DNA of 23,610 nucleotides from DASQJJ01 sp964598355 (GTDB lineage Bacteria; Patescibacteriota; Microgenomatia; Levybacterales; UBA12049): positions 1 to 23,610 of the forward strand of contig CAZRBN010000012.1 in the NCBI GenBank assembly GCA_964598355.1, read 5' to 3'. Each line of letters starts with the position of its first letter. Position 1 is the first letter of the stretch. This document shows positions 1 through 7,945 of the stretch, in pieces. The notes below the pieces were generated by a model. The model made no database searches and was not told the origin of the DNA. It saw only the letters and a program-made list of their open reading frames with translations. The position numbers and the translations under genes were made by a program.

Positions 1-59
1 GAAAAAAATAAATTAGTACATCGGTAAAAAAAAGTAAGTTTTTCGTTTTACATTATTCT

Positions 60-344
60 ATGAAAAAAGCATTATTATTACTTTCAGGTCTTTTTGGTAT
101 AGTTATATTATTATCTATTGTACAGATAGGCATTTCTAATGCGTTTTCAACTGATGGCATTACCCTGGGGAGTATGCAAGAGAAAATTGCAGCACTTGAA
201 AAAGAAAATATGATACTCAAAGAAAAAGTATATACCATGTCTTCCTATACAACTATTGCAGCTAGTGCATCGGTATTGGGTTTTGTTGAAAATAAATCCA
301 CACTCGTTTTGGGAGGAGTCCAACCCTTGGCAATCAGGCAATGA
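60..344 (+). CDS. ftsL: FtsL/DivIC-like bitopic division protein
   Basis: This is a 94-residue protein with a short positive N-terminus, one membrane helix (about residues 4-26) and a short coiled-coil (about 38-60, heptad pattern around EKIAALEKENMILKEK), followed by an extracytoplasmic tail of about 35 residues. That architecture, and its place directly before ftsI, fit FtsL/FtsB, which recruit and activate the FtsW-FtsI septal synthase. FtsL-type proteins are too divergent for a firm call by sequence alone, so the name rests mainly on topology and context. The stop overlaps the ftsI start (ATGA), implying translational coupling. The 59 bases upstream contain only a weak -10-like TACATT (49-54). 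In standard dcw order mraZ and rsmH would lie upstream, outside the window. Confidence 0.75.
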   Translation: MKKALLLLSGLFGIVILLSIVQIGISNAFSTDGITLGSMQEKIAALEKENMILKEKVYTMSSYTTIAASASVLGFVENKSTLVLGGVQPLAIRQ

Positions 345-2026
345 GATGGCGGTATTTAAGTGTCCTATCTCTCTTCATTTTTGCTTTTCTTATTATAGTC
401 AGCAAGCTTTTTTATTGGCAAGTCGTGAAAGCTGACGAATTATCTCACCTAGGGGAATCTCAATATGGTAGTGTTATTGATTTGCAGCCGAAAAGAGGAG
501 ATATCCAGACTTCTGATGGTTTTCCTGTTGCAACTACAAAATTGGACTACTTAGTCTTTGCTAATCCAAAAGAGGTTAGTCAGAAAGATCAGGTAGCTGC
601 GCTACTTTCTCCAATTCTTAGTCTTCAGACCGCTTCAATAAGTGCTCGTCTTTCAATACCTGGATATTGGGCTTCTTTAAAATCCGGGGTTGAAGCAACA
701 GTCAAGAATACAATTGAAAAACTAAAAATTTCTGGAATTGGGTTCCAGGACGATTACACACGTTTGTATCCCGAGGCATCAATGGCTGCACAACTTTTGG
801 GATTTGTGGGAAAAGATGAGCAGGGAAATGCTAAAGGATATTTCGGGCTGGAAGGATATTATGATAGACAACTGCGGGGACGAGATGGAAAAGCAATAGA
901 AATTCATGATGCACTTGGCAGACCAATTCTATCGAAATTAACAGGTACTACCCAAAGCCAGGATGGACGAACATTGGTACTTCATATTGACCGGGCTATT
1001 CAATTTATGATCGAGAGTAAGTTAAAAGAAGGAGTAGAAAAATTCGGAGCAGAAAGTGGGATGATTGGTATTATGGATCCCAAGACAGGTGGTATTTTGG
1101 GAATGGCAACCTATCCATCTTTTGATCAGAGAACTTTTTGGGACTATGACCAGTCTTTATATAAAAACCCTTTTATAACCGATTTGTATGAGCCAGGCTC
1201 AACGGTAAAACCACTTGTTATGGCAGGAGCAATAGATGCGAAGTTAGTTACTCCACAATCAACTTGCCCTGAGTGTAGTGGACCAGTAAAAGTTGGAGAT
1301 TATGATGTCCATACATGGAATAATGAATATTTCCCAAATATTTCTATGACAGATATTATCCGCCATTCTGATAATACAGGCATGGTATATGTATCACGCC
1401 TTATGGGACTTGATAGAATGCTTTCCAATTTTGAAAGGTTTGGCCTTTCTAACCCAACAGGAGTAGATTTACAAGGAGAAGTAAGCTCATCGATTCGCGA
1501 TAGACAAACATGGTATCCAATAGACGTCGCAACGAGCGCTTTTGGACAGGGTATTTCAGTAACTCCTCTTGAGCTTTTGGATGGTTTTGCATCAATAGCA
1601 AATGAAGGAATACGGATGGAGCCTCATGTGGTAGATAAAATAATTACCAGTGATGGACAGACTATTGTTATCCCTCCAAAAAAAATTGATCGTCCTATCT
1701 CTTCCCAGACTGCAAAAGTGATGACAGAAATGCTTGTCTATACAGTAAATAAAGGAGAGGCAAATTATGCAAGATTGAAGGGATATAGAATAGCAGGTAA
1801 AACAGGTACTGCATCTATTGCTGTTGCAGGCCATTATGATCCAAAGCAGACAATTGCTTCATTTATTGGCTTTGCACCAGCTGATGATCCAAAGTATGTT
1901 ATGCTTGTTATTATTAATAAGCCAAAAACTTCGGAATTTGGTGCTGAGACTGCTGCTCCTGTTTTTTTTGATATCTCTCGTCATCTTCTTTCTTACTTTG
2001 GAATAAGTCCTACAGAACGGGAATAG
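341..2026 (+). CDS. ftsI: Penicillin-binding protein 2/3, FtsI-type septal transpeptidase
   Basis: A 561-residue class B penicillin-binding protein. It has one N-terminal membrane anchor (about residues 7-27), a PBP dimerisation (pedestal) domain with RGDI near residue 52, and a C-terminal transpeptidase domain carrying all three active-site motifs: S287-T-V-K290 with the acylated serine, S343-D-N, and K487-T-G. There is no PASTA tail. The enzyme cross-links septal peptidoglycan outside the membrane and normally works with FtsW (18555) and FtsL. The start overlaps ftsL by 4 bases, and a GGGAGGAG tract at 311-318 is too far upstream (about 22 nt) to be its ribosome site. FtsI rather than an elongation PBP2 is inferred from the dcw context. 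The 93-bp gap to the next gene contains that gene's promoter and no clear terminator. Confidence 0.93.
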   Translation: MRWRYLSVLSLFIFAFLIIVSKLFYWQVVKADELSHLGESQYGSVIDLQPKRGDIQTSDGFPVATTKLDYLVFANPKEVSQKDQVAALLSPILSLQTASISARLSIPGYWASLKSGVEATVKNTIEKLKISGIGFQDDYTRLYPEASMAAQLLGFVGKDEQGNAKGYFGLEGYYDRQLRGRDGKAIEIHDALGRPILSKLTGTTQSQDGRTLVLHIDRAIQFMIESKLKEGVEKFGAESGMIGIMDPKTGGILGMATYPSFDQRTFWDYDQSLYKNPFITDLYEPGSTVKPLVMAGAIDAKLVTPQSTCPECSGPVKVGDYDVHTWNNEYFPNISMTDIIRHSDNTGMVYVSRLMGLDRMLSNFERFGLSNPTGVDLQGEVSSSIRDRQTWYPIDVATSAFGQGISVTPLELLDGFASIANEGIRMEPHVVDKIITSDGQTIVIPPKKIDRPISSQTAKVMTEMLVYTVNKGEANYARLKGYRIAGKTGTASIAVAGHYDPKQTIASFIGFAPADDPKYVMLVIINKPKTSEFGAETAAPVFFDISRHLLSYFGISPTERE

Positions 2027-2083
2027 AAAATAGCTGGTCCTAAGGATATCTTCTGTTTTTTCCATTTTGCTCTTTCTTCCCTT

Positions 2084-2113
2084 TTAACTCTTTGTACACC
2101 TATGTAGTATACT
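2084..2113 (+). promoter_or_regulatory. Promoter of the MurF-type gene, leaderless geometry
   Basis: A TATACT -10 box (2108-2113) ends 6 nt before the ATG at 2120. A weak -35 (TTAACT, 2084-2089) lies 18 bp upstream. With the usual 6-8 nt from -10 to the start site, transcription would begin at or next to the A of ATG. Confidence 0.55.
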
Positions 2114-2119
2114 TTTAGT

Positions 2120-3451
2120 ATGAAAAAACTTTTTACCCCTTTTATTCTATGGTATATTCGCATGCTTGCTAAAATCCAGCTCCTTAAAACAAAGCCCCTT
2201 ATTGTAGGCGTTGCGGGTAGTAGTGGGAAAAGTTCGCTGAGTCAGCTTATTGCAACAGTTTTACAGACAAAATACAACGTAGATTCCAGTAAAGAAAAAA
2301 ATAGTGAAACAGGCATTCCTCTTCATATTCTTAATATCCATATGAAACAATTTTCGTACTTTGCTTGGCTACAAGTGATTTTTCTTGCTCCCTTTAAAAT
2401 TATATTTTACTGGCCAAAGATAGATATTTTTGTTGCTGAAATGGGAATAGATAGTCCTGTTGAGCCTAAGAATATGTCATATCTTTTAAAAATTATTCAA
2501 CCAACAATAGGAGTTGTGACAAATATCTCACTCGAGCATAGTGTTTATTTTGAGCCATATGTTGATGAAATAGATCCGGAGAAAAAACAAGAACAGATTT
2601 TACAGTTAACCGCAGAACAGGAAACTATGCTTTTACTCTCTCTTCCAGAGGATGGTCATGCTATTGTGAACCTTGATGATGAAAAGATACGTGAACGACA
2701 GAAATCAATTACTGCCGAACAGTGGACTATTTCTCTTGAGAAAGATGCTGATCTTGTAGGAAAAGATATACAAAACACGCTTACTCATTTTGCAATGACC
2801 ATTGTCTTTCAAGGAAAAGAATCTTCACTTACTATTTCCCAACCATTACCAAAACATTTTGCATATGAATTTTTACTTGCCATTGGTGTTGGTCTAGCTC
2901 TTGATCTTTCTATGGAAGATTGCATTGATTCTTTGCAGAAGCATTTTTCACTTCCTCCTGGAAGACTAAGCTTTTTTACGGGTATTAAAAATACTACAAT
3001 TATTGATTCAACATACAATAATGCTACTCTTCCTCCAGTACTGGATATATTAGATTTTCTTAAAGAGATTGCTGGCAAAAGAAGGAAAATAGCAATTATT
3101 GGAGATATGCGAGAGTTGGGAGAAGAAAGTGAATATCATCACGTAGAGTTGGCTAAGAAACTTATCGAGACAGTTGATTTTGCAATTCTTATTGGACCAC
3201 AACTTGAAAAGTATGCAGTTCCTCTCCTTACGAAAGCCAACGTACCATTTGAAAATTTTCCTCATGTCACGTCAGCTACAGGTGCAATCCAAAAGACCAT
3301 TCATGAAGGCGATATCATTTTGGTAAAAGGATCACAAAATACGCTCTTTTTAGAGAGAGTTGTTGAAATGCTTCTTGCAGAAAAAAAGGATATTGCAAAG
3401 CTAACTCGGCGTGGTGAATTTTGGGATAAAAAACGCTCAGAGACTCCGTAG
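2120..3451 (+). CDS. murF: MurF-type Mur ligase lacking domain 1
   Basis: A 443-residue Mur ligase. MurF adds D-Ala-D-Ala to UDP-MurNAc-tripeptide in the cytoplasm using ATP. The P-loop is GSSGKSS (33-39), a variant of the usual GTNGKT/GSNGKT. It is followed by EMGID, a VVTNISLEH segment, and MurF-like C-terminal signatures DSTYNNATLPP and GDMRELGEES (from G328). The P-loop starts at residue 33, so the N-terminal UDP-substrate domain of classical MurF (about 80-100 residues) is absent. In its place is a hydrophobic/basic helix (about 4-22) that could contact the membrane. The C-terminus ends in a basic RRGEFWDKKR tail. A second MurF-like protein is at 13579, so which one does the standard reaction is uncertain, and a MurD-like role for one of them is possible. 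The ATG is fixed by the -10 box placed immediately before it. Confidence 0.82.
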   Translation: MKKLFTPFILWYIRMLAKIQLLKTKPLIVGVAGSSGKSSLSQLIATVLQTKYNVDSSKEKNSETGIPLHILNIHMKQFSYFAWLQVIFLAPFKIIFYWPKIDIFVAEMGIDSPVEPKNMSYLLKIIQPTIGVVTNISLEHSVYFEPYVDEIDPEKKQEQILQLTAEQETMLLLSLPEDGHAIVNLDDEKIRERQKSITAEQWTISLEKDADLVGKDIQNTLTHFAMTIVFQGKESSLTISQPLPKHFAYEFLLAIGVGLALDLSMEDCIDSLQKHFSLPPGRLSFFTGIKNTTIIDSTYNNATLPPVLDILDFLKEIAGKRRKIAIIGDMRELGEESEYHHVELAKKLIETVDFAILIGPQLEKYAVPLLTKANVPFENFPHVTSATGAIQKTIHEGDIILVKGSQNTLFLERVVEMLLAEKKDIAKLTRRGEFWDKKRSETP

Positions 3452-3745
3452 AGAGAGTTGCATGCCAATATGCAATCCAAGCTCTGCTGTCATACCATTG
3501 GGAAGCTCCAAGACTGTATCATACAAAGGATTCCAAAAAAATAATTTGTTAGGGTGGAGGTTTTCTCGCATATTTTTTATTGTGGCATCCTTATCCAGAA
3601 TAACAACATCAATAGGGTACTTCATCCCAAGTGTATGAATGCCAAAACGGGTGTGAAAAAGGACGGGATGGGCTTTGGTACTACCTAATAGGCCTATGGT
3701 TTTTTCTTTGAGTGTTAGAAGATTGTGAACGGTAATGGTGACCAT
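3437..3745 (-). CDS. DUF192 family protein
   Basis: A 102-residue protein recognised as DUF192 (COG1430) by the run MKYPIDVVILDKD, the P-N-K segment and VLELPNG followed by a hydrophobic GL.IGM pattern. The biochemical role of the family is unknown. Family members are often exported, but no signal peptide is evident with this start. A longer reading frame begins at a TTG (3781), but a TATACT box read on this strand (3758-3753) sits 7 nt before the ATG at 3745, and the TTG falls inside the -35 region, so the ATG is preferred. The gene converges on the MurF-type gene, and the last 15 bp of both overlap tail to tail. It is the only minus-strand gene in the window and interrupts the wall-synthesis series. 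Confidence 0.85.
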   Translation of the reverse strand: MVTITVHNLLTLKEKTIGLLGSTKAHPVLFHTRFGIHTLGMKYPIDVVILDKDATIKNMRENLHPNKLFFWNPLYDTVLELPNGMTAELGLHIGMQLSLRSL

Positions 3746-3752
3746 TAGTATT

Positions 3753-3781
3753 AGTATAGTACTTTTATGGTGATGCTTCAA
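3753..3781 (-). promoter_or_regulatory. Promoter of the DUF192 gene
   Basis: Read on the minus strand, TTGAAG (3781-3776) and TATACT (3758-3753) are separated by exactly 17 bp. The -10 is 7 nt before the ATG at 3745. This is one of the best promoter matches in the window and decides the start codon. Confidence 0.6.
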
Positions 3782-3807
3782 ACATGTCTGTGGGTTGCAG
3801 TAACGGG

Positions 3808-3830
3808 TAGTAAGTAACTAGTAATTAGTA
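3808..3830. repeat. Degenerate AGTAA/TTAGTA short-word repeat
   Basis: The gap 3782-3935 holds a low-complexity stretch built of variations on AGTAA, CTAGTA and TTAGTA. A related run lies at 18449-18466 after mraY, and TTAGTATAGTA occurs at both 3751-3761 and 18454-18464. No gene or stable hairpin is visible here. The right end of the gap carries the murE promoter. Confidence 0.35.
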
Positions 3831-3902
3831 CCTTTTTAGTTTTAGGTTTTTTGCTTTATTCATTGCTTACTGCATAACGCTTAATTCATGAGTCCTACGT
3901 AT

Positions 3903-3929
3903 TGGTTTTAGCAAGAGAGAGAGTATAAT
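3903..3929 (+). promoter_or_regulatory. Promoter of murE, leaderless geometry
   Basis: A perfect TATAAT (3924-3929) ends 6 nt before the murE ATG at 3936. A possible -35, TTGGTT (3903-3908), has a short 15-bp spacer. The start site would fall on or beside the start codon, leaving no room for a Shine-Dalgarno. Confidence 0.6.
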
Positions 3930-3935
3930 AGCATT

Positions 3936-5147
3936 ATGTGGCAGAAGGCAAAAAACATCTACCATCTTTTTGTTGCAATCTTGGCGAACCTCTATTATGG
4001 CTTTCCAGGCAGAAAGTTGACTGTTATTGGTGTAACCGGTACTGATGGCAAAACGACAACCGTTAATTTGATTTACCACATTCTCAAGGAAGCAGGATAT
4101 TCTGTATCTATGGTTTCTACAGTAGGTGCCGTTATTCATGGGGAAGAGTCAGAGATAGGGTTTCATGTTACAACCCCTTCATCTATAAAACTGCAAAGAT
4201 TTTTAGCAGAAGCAGCAAAGGGCTTGCATGGTGATTCACAGAGTAGAGGGAAACAGTATTTAGTTTTGGAAGTTACATCCCATGCATTGGATCAGAGTAG
4301 AGTATGGGGAATTCCTTTTACAATTGGAGTGTTAACAAATATTACTCACGAGCATTTAGATTACCACAAAACATACTCAGAATATATACAGGCAAAATTA
4401 CAACTTCTCAATCGTGCTCAAATAGCTATTGTTAATAAAGACGATCATTCGTATAACAAAGTAAAATACTTTCTTAAAAAAGGGAGAACAATTATTACCT
4501 ATGGTGCTAAAGAGGGTGTCGATGTCTCTTTGAAAGATGTATCAATTCCTGATAATATCGAAGAACTCTATAACAAATATAATGCCCTTGCTGCATCAAT
4601 TGCTGCTAAGGAATTAGGTGTTGAGAGGAAGACAATAGAAAAGGCACTCAAAACATTTATTCTTCCAAAAGGAAGGAGTGAAATGGTCTATAAGAAAGGT
4701 TTTTGTGCCATGATTGATTTTGCTCATACGCCAAATGCGTTTGAACAATTATTATCTTCCCTAAGGGAAAGGACAGAAGGAAAGCTTATTCATGTTTTTG
4801 GTAGTGCAGGTGCTCGGGATATTTCAAAACGTCCTGTTATGGGGAAAATAGCTGTAAAATATGATGATATTGTTATTCTGACATCTGAAGATCCAAGAAA
4901 GGAAAACCCTGAAAAAATCATGGATGAAATAGAAGAAGGAATGGACACCAATCGAAGGGTAACCGTCTATAGAATAGCTGACCGTAAAAAGGCAATAGAA
5001 AAAGCAGTATCTTTAGCTAAGAAAGGAGATTTTGTTGTGTGTACAGGCAAGGCTCATGAGAAGTCGATGAATTATGGAAAAGGAGAAGTGCCATGGGATG
5101 AATTCAACGTCGTCAAAAACGCTTTGAATAATCAACGAATAATCTAA
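3936..5147 (+). CDS. murE: MurE-type ligase lacking domain 1
   Basis: A 403-residue UDP-MurNAc-L-Ala-D-Glu:amino acid ligase, which adds the third residue of the stem peptide. The P-loop TGTDGKTT spans 34-41. Then come VLEVTSHALDQ and ITHEHLDYH, typical of MurE, and a C-terminal domain with DFAHTPNAFEQLL, FGSAGARDISKRP and TGKAHE. The E. coli meso-DAP motif DNPR appears here as E318-D-P-R321: the arginine is kept but the first two positions differ, so the third amino acid cannot be named with confidence. The N-terminal substrate domain is missing (about 100 residues shorter than E. coli MurE). Only about 30 residues with a hydrophobic segment (about 8-24) precede the P-loop, as in the MurF-type protein at 2120. 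It heads the 3936-9942 gene series under its own promoter. Confidence 0.9.
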   Translation: MWQKAKNIYHLFVAILANLYYGFPGRKLTVIGVTGTDGKTTTVNLIYHILKEAGYSVSMVSTVGAVIHGEESEIGFHVTTPSSIKLQRFLAEAAKGLHGDSQSRGKQYLVLEVTSHALDQSRVWGIPFTIGVLTNITHEHLDYHKTYSEYIQAKLQLLNRAQIAIVNKDDHSYNKVKYFLKKGRTIITYGAKEGVDVSLKDVSIPDNIEELYNKYNALAASIAAKELGVERKTIEKALKTFILPKGRSEMVYKKGFCAMIDFAHTPNAFEQLLSSLRERTEGKLIHVFGSAGARDISKRPVMGKIAVKYDDIVILTSEDPRKENPEKIMDEIEEGMDTNRRVTVYRIADRKKAIEKAVSLAKKGDFVVCTGKAHEKSMNYGKGEVPWDEFNVVKNALNNQRII

Positions 5148-5164
5148 TAAGCAAATAGTCAAAT
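5134..5164. repeat. AATAA-type degenerate short-word spacer
   Basis: The end of murE and the 17-bp gap before murC read as repeating words of the type GAATAATC / TAATAAGC / AAATAGTC. A very similar run occurs before murG at 19655-19690, sharing AACGAATAA. No Shine-Dalgarno is present for murC. Confidence 0.35.
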
Positions 5165-6604
5165 ATGAAACATGTAAAGGCTATCCATTTTGTCGGTATT
5201 AAAGGAGTTGGTATGGCTCCTCTTGCTGTTATTGCAAAAGAAGCAGGCTTCGTTGTTACAGGAAGTGATATATCTTCCGGATTTATTACAGATGGTATGC
5301 TTTCTGCATCAGATATTACTCCATTTATTGGTTTTAAAAAAGAACATATAGTGGGTGCAGACATGGTTATAACAACAGGTGCTCACGGAGGATATGATAA
5401 CCCAGAAGTGCTTGCTGCAAAAGAAAAGAATATACCTGTTCTTACTCAAGGACAAGCAGTAGGTGAATTTATGAAAGGGGATATATTTGGTCGATCCTTA
5501 AAAGGTATTTCTGTTGCCGGAACACATGGAAAGACAACAACAACGGCAATGATAGCGACTGTTTTACGTTCTGCACACTTAGATCCATCCTGGGTTATTG
5601 GGACATCTGATATTCCCTCATTAGGTGTCTCCGGACATTATGGACAAGGGGATTATTTTGTTGCAGAAGCAGATGAGTATGCCAATGAACCTCACTATGA
5701 TAAAACTCCCAAAATGCTTTTACAAAAACCATCTATTGCTGTTGTTACGAATATTGAGCATGACCATCCTGATATGTATCCAACCCTTGAGGATGTCTAC
5801 ATAGCGTTTGAGCAATTTTTATACTCTTTACCAGAAGAGAGCACAGCTGTTGTGTGTGGCGATGAAAATAGTATAAGAAAAATATTCAAAAATTCTTCTT
5901 CTCAAGTTATTACGTATGGATTTTCTTCAGAGAATGATTATTGGATTTCAAACATAGATATAGTAGGTGGACTTCAGGAAGTTGCCTTTTCTTCCAAAAC
6001 CGGAAAAAATGGTACGTTCCGTCTTTCTGTTTCCGGTGAACATAATGGCCTGAATGGTTTGGCAGCATATATCGTGGGAAAAACAATAGGATTGTCAGAT
6101 GAAGTTATTGCGAAAGGGTTGGAATCTTTTCAAGGGACAAAGAGAAGATTGGAGTATATAGGGGAATTACCAACAGGTGCATTACTGTATGATGACTATG
6201 CGCATCATCCAACAGAAATAGAAAAAACACTCAAAGCGTTTCGCCAGAAATTTCCTAATAAAAAAATTGTCTGTCTTTTTCAGCCACACACCTATTCTCG
6301 AACAAAATTATTGTTTGAGGAATTTATTGACTCATTAAAGCTGGCTGACCACCTTATTCTCGCTGAAATTTATCCATCAGCTCGTGAAGAAAAAGATCTA
6401 ACCCTTTCGTCTAAGCACCTGGTAGAGGCTTTACAAAAGCAAGGAAAAGAGGCCTTGTTCGCGCAATCGCTTGAAAATATGATACAATATGTACGTCAAA
6501 AGCACTATGGAAATGATACTGTTATTGTTACCATGGGAGCAGGAGACATTTACACGATAGCAAACACAATATTGGAGCACGAAGGTGCTCCTTCGCTGTC
6601 TTAA
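5165..6604 (+). CDS. murC: UDP-N-acetylmuramate--L-alanine ligase
   Basis: A 479-residue, full-length three-domain MurC that joins the first amino acid (normally L-Ala) to UDP-MurNAc in the cytoplasm. Domain 1 begins with the Rossmann-like HFVGIKGVGMAPLA. The ATP domain has AGTHGKTTTT (P-loop G119-H-G-K123-T) and VAEADEY. Domain 3 carries D343-D-Y-A-H-H-P and FQPHTYSRT. These signatures separate MurC from the other Mur ligases; the related ligase Mpl is less likely given the context. Unlike MurE and MurF in this window, it keeps its N-terminal substrate domain. It follows murE by 17 bp and precedes murA by 6 bp, so co-transcription is likely. No ribosome binding site is visible. Confidence 0.93.
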   Translation: MKHVKAIHFVGIKGVGMAPLAVIAKEAGFVVTGSDISSGFITDGMLSASDITPFIGFKKEHIVGADMVITTGAHGGYDNPEVLAAKEKNIPVLTQGQAVGEFMKGDIFGRSLKGISVAGTHGKTTTTAMIATVLRSAHLDPSWVIGTSDIPSLGVSGHYGQGDYFVAEADEYANEPHYDKTPKMLLQKPSIAVVTNIEHDHPDMYPTLEDVYIAFEQFLYSLPEESTAVVCGDENSIRKIFKNSSSQVITYGFSSENDYWISNIDIVGGLQEVAFSSKTGKNGTFRLSVSGEHNGLNGLAAYIVGKTIGLSDEVIAKGLESFQGTKRRLEYIGELPTGALLYDDYAHHPTEIEKTLKAFRQKFPNKKIVCLFQPHTYSRTKLLFEEFIDSLKLADHLILAEIYPSAREEKDLTLSSKHLVEALQKQGKEALFAQSLENMIQYVRQKHYGNDTVIVTMGAGDIYTIANTILEHEGAPSLS

Positions 6605-6610
6605 AGACAT

Positions 6611-7945
6611 ATGGAAAAGTTTGTTGTACAAGGAGGCAAAAAATTAACCGGAAAAATTCGTGTTTCCGGATCTAAAAACGTGGCTTTAAAAGCATTGGTT
6701 GCTGCATGTCTTACTGATGAGAAGGTAGTTATTAAAAATGTTCCACTCATTTCTGATTTTTTTGTCATGGTTGAAATAGTAAAAGAATTAGGTGGAGAAG
6801 TAACACTTTATGACCACGAAGCTCATATTCACATCCCAACCATTACCAAATCTGAAATACCCTTGGATAAAGCATCTCTTGCGCGTACTTCTGTTATGTT
6901 TATTTCTCCCCTTTTGGTTAGGACAGGCGAGGCTATTATTCCAAATCCAGGAGGATGCCGTCTTGGTGCGAGGCCTGTTGACCGGTTAGTTGATGGAGTT
7001 GGTCATTTAGGTGCAGAAATTACTTATCATAGTGAAGATGGGTACTTTCATGCAAAGACCACTGGTCTTGTTGCGACAGAGTATACATTTGCTAAAAGTA
7101 CCCACACAGGTACAGAGTCTCTTATTCTTGCTGCAGTGTTGGCAAAGGGAACAACTACGTTAAAAAATGCAGCAGAAGAGCCTGAAATAGATGACCTGAT
7201 AGATCTTTTAAATGAGATGGGGGCCAATGTAAAACGATCTGCTCATCGTGAAATAACTATTGTTGGTGTTGAAAAACTTCACGGAGCAGAATTTACTATT
7301 AGTCCCGATAGAAATGAAGTGGTAACTTTTGCAATTTCAGCACTTTTGACAAAGGGAGACATTATGATTGAAGGTGCACGCAGTCGGGATATTAAAGAAT
7401 TTTTACATGAGGTAGAAATAGCAGGTGGAGGATATGCAGAGACACCAGAAGGAATGAGATTTTTCTATAAAGGTACATTACAACCAACAAAAGTTGTCAC
7501 ACAAATATATCCGGGTTTTATGACTGATTGGCAAGCTCCATGGGCAGTACTGATGACCCAAGCAAAAGGAGCATCGTTTATTCACGAAGCAGTATTTGAA
7601 AATAAATTTGGGTACATTGGAGATTTGAAAAAGATGGGGGCTCATATTGATGCTTTGTATCCACAAGTAGAAAATCCAGAGGAATTTTATAACTTTAATT
7701 TAGAAGATGATAATGATGAATATATCCATGCTATTGAAATTCATGGGTCTACCCCTTTACATAATGCAGTACTGACAACTATTGATATACGAGCTGGGGC
7801 AGCAATTGTTTTAGCGGCCCTTGCAGCAAAAGGAGAAAGCACAATCTTTGGTATAGAGAAATTAGACAGAGGGTATGAAGCATTTGAGAATCGGTTGACT
7901 CTTTTGGGTGCAGATATCAAGCGAGTAAAGGAGGCAGAAGTATGA
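6611..7945 (+). CDS. murA: UDP-N-acetylglucosamine 1-carboxyvinyltransferase
   Basis: A 444-residue enolpyruvyl transferase of the EPSP-synthase fold. MurA transfers enolpyruvate from PEP to UDP-GlcNAc, the committed step of peptidoglycan synthesis. Visible signatures are SGSKN with catalytic K22, the PGGCRLGARPVD loop with catalytic C116, and YPGFMTDWQAP, matching the substrate-binding YPGFPTD region. Because the loop cysteine is present rather than Asp, the enzyme should be of the fosfomycin-sensitive type; this is family knowledge, untested here. Length is close to the family norm (about 420), with a small acidic insertion near residues 358-378. The stop overlaps the next start (ATGA). MurB, the next enzyme of the pathway, is not in the window. 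Confidence 0.95.
   Translation: MEKFVVQGGKKLTGKIRVSGSKNVALKALVAACLTDEKVVIKNVPLISDFFVMVEIVKELGGEVTLYDHEAHIHIPTITKSEIPLDKASLARTSVMFISPLLVRTGEAIIPNPGGCRLGARPVDRLVDGVGHLGAEITYHSEDGYFHAKTTGLVATEYTFAKSTHTGTESLILAAVLAKGTTTLKNAAEEPEIDDLIDLLNEMGANVKRSAHREITIVGVEKLHGAEFTISPDRNEVVTFAISALLTKGDIMIEGARSRDIKEFLHEVEIAGGGYAETPEGMRFFYKGTLQPTKVVTQIYPGFMTDWQAPWAVLMTQAKGASFIHEAVFENKFGYIGDLKKMGAHIDALYPQVENPEEFYNFNLEDDNDEYIHAIEIHGSTPLHNAVLTTIDIRAGAAIVLAALAAKGESTIFGIEKLDRGYEAFENRLTLLGADIKRVKEAEV
7927..7934 (+). promoter_or_regulatory. Strong Shine-Dalgarno of the uridylyltransferase gene
   Basis: AAAGGAGG lies within the last codons of murA, 7 nt before the ATG at 7942. It is the only near-perfect Shine-Dalgarno I see in the window and supports the ATG that overlaps the murA stop. 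Confidence 0.7.

Noticed and set aside
311..318. GGGAGGAG as the Shine-Dalgarno of ftsI
   Set aside because: It lies about 22 nt before the ftsI ATG, too far for normal use, and is explained by ftsL codons.
2027..2075. Possible intrinsic terminator after ftsI (TCCTAAGGA followed by T-rich sequence)
   Set aside because: The stem is only about 4 bp without a real loop, so it is too weak to support.
3411..3638. 75-codon plus-strand open frame across the end of the MurF-type gene
   Set aside because: It overlaps both the MurF-type gene and the well-supported DUF192 gene and resembles no family.
3746..3781. Longer DUF192 frame starting at a TTG (3781)
   Set aside because: The extension has no family similarity, and the TTG lies in the -35 region of a good promoter leading to the ATG at 3745.
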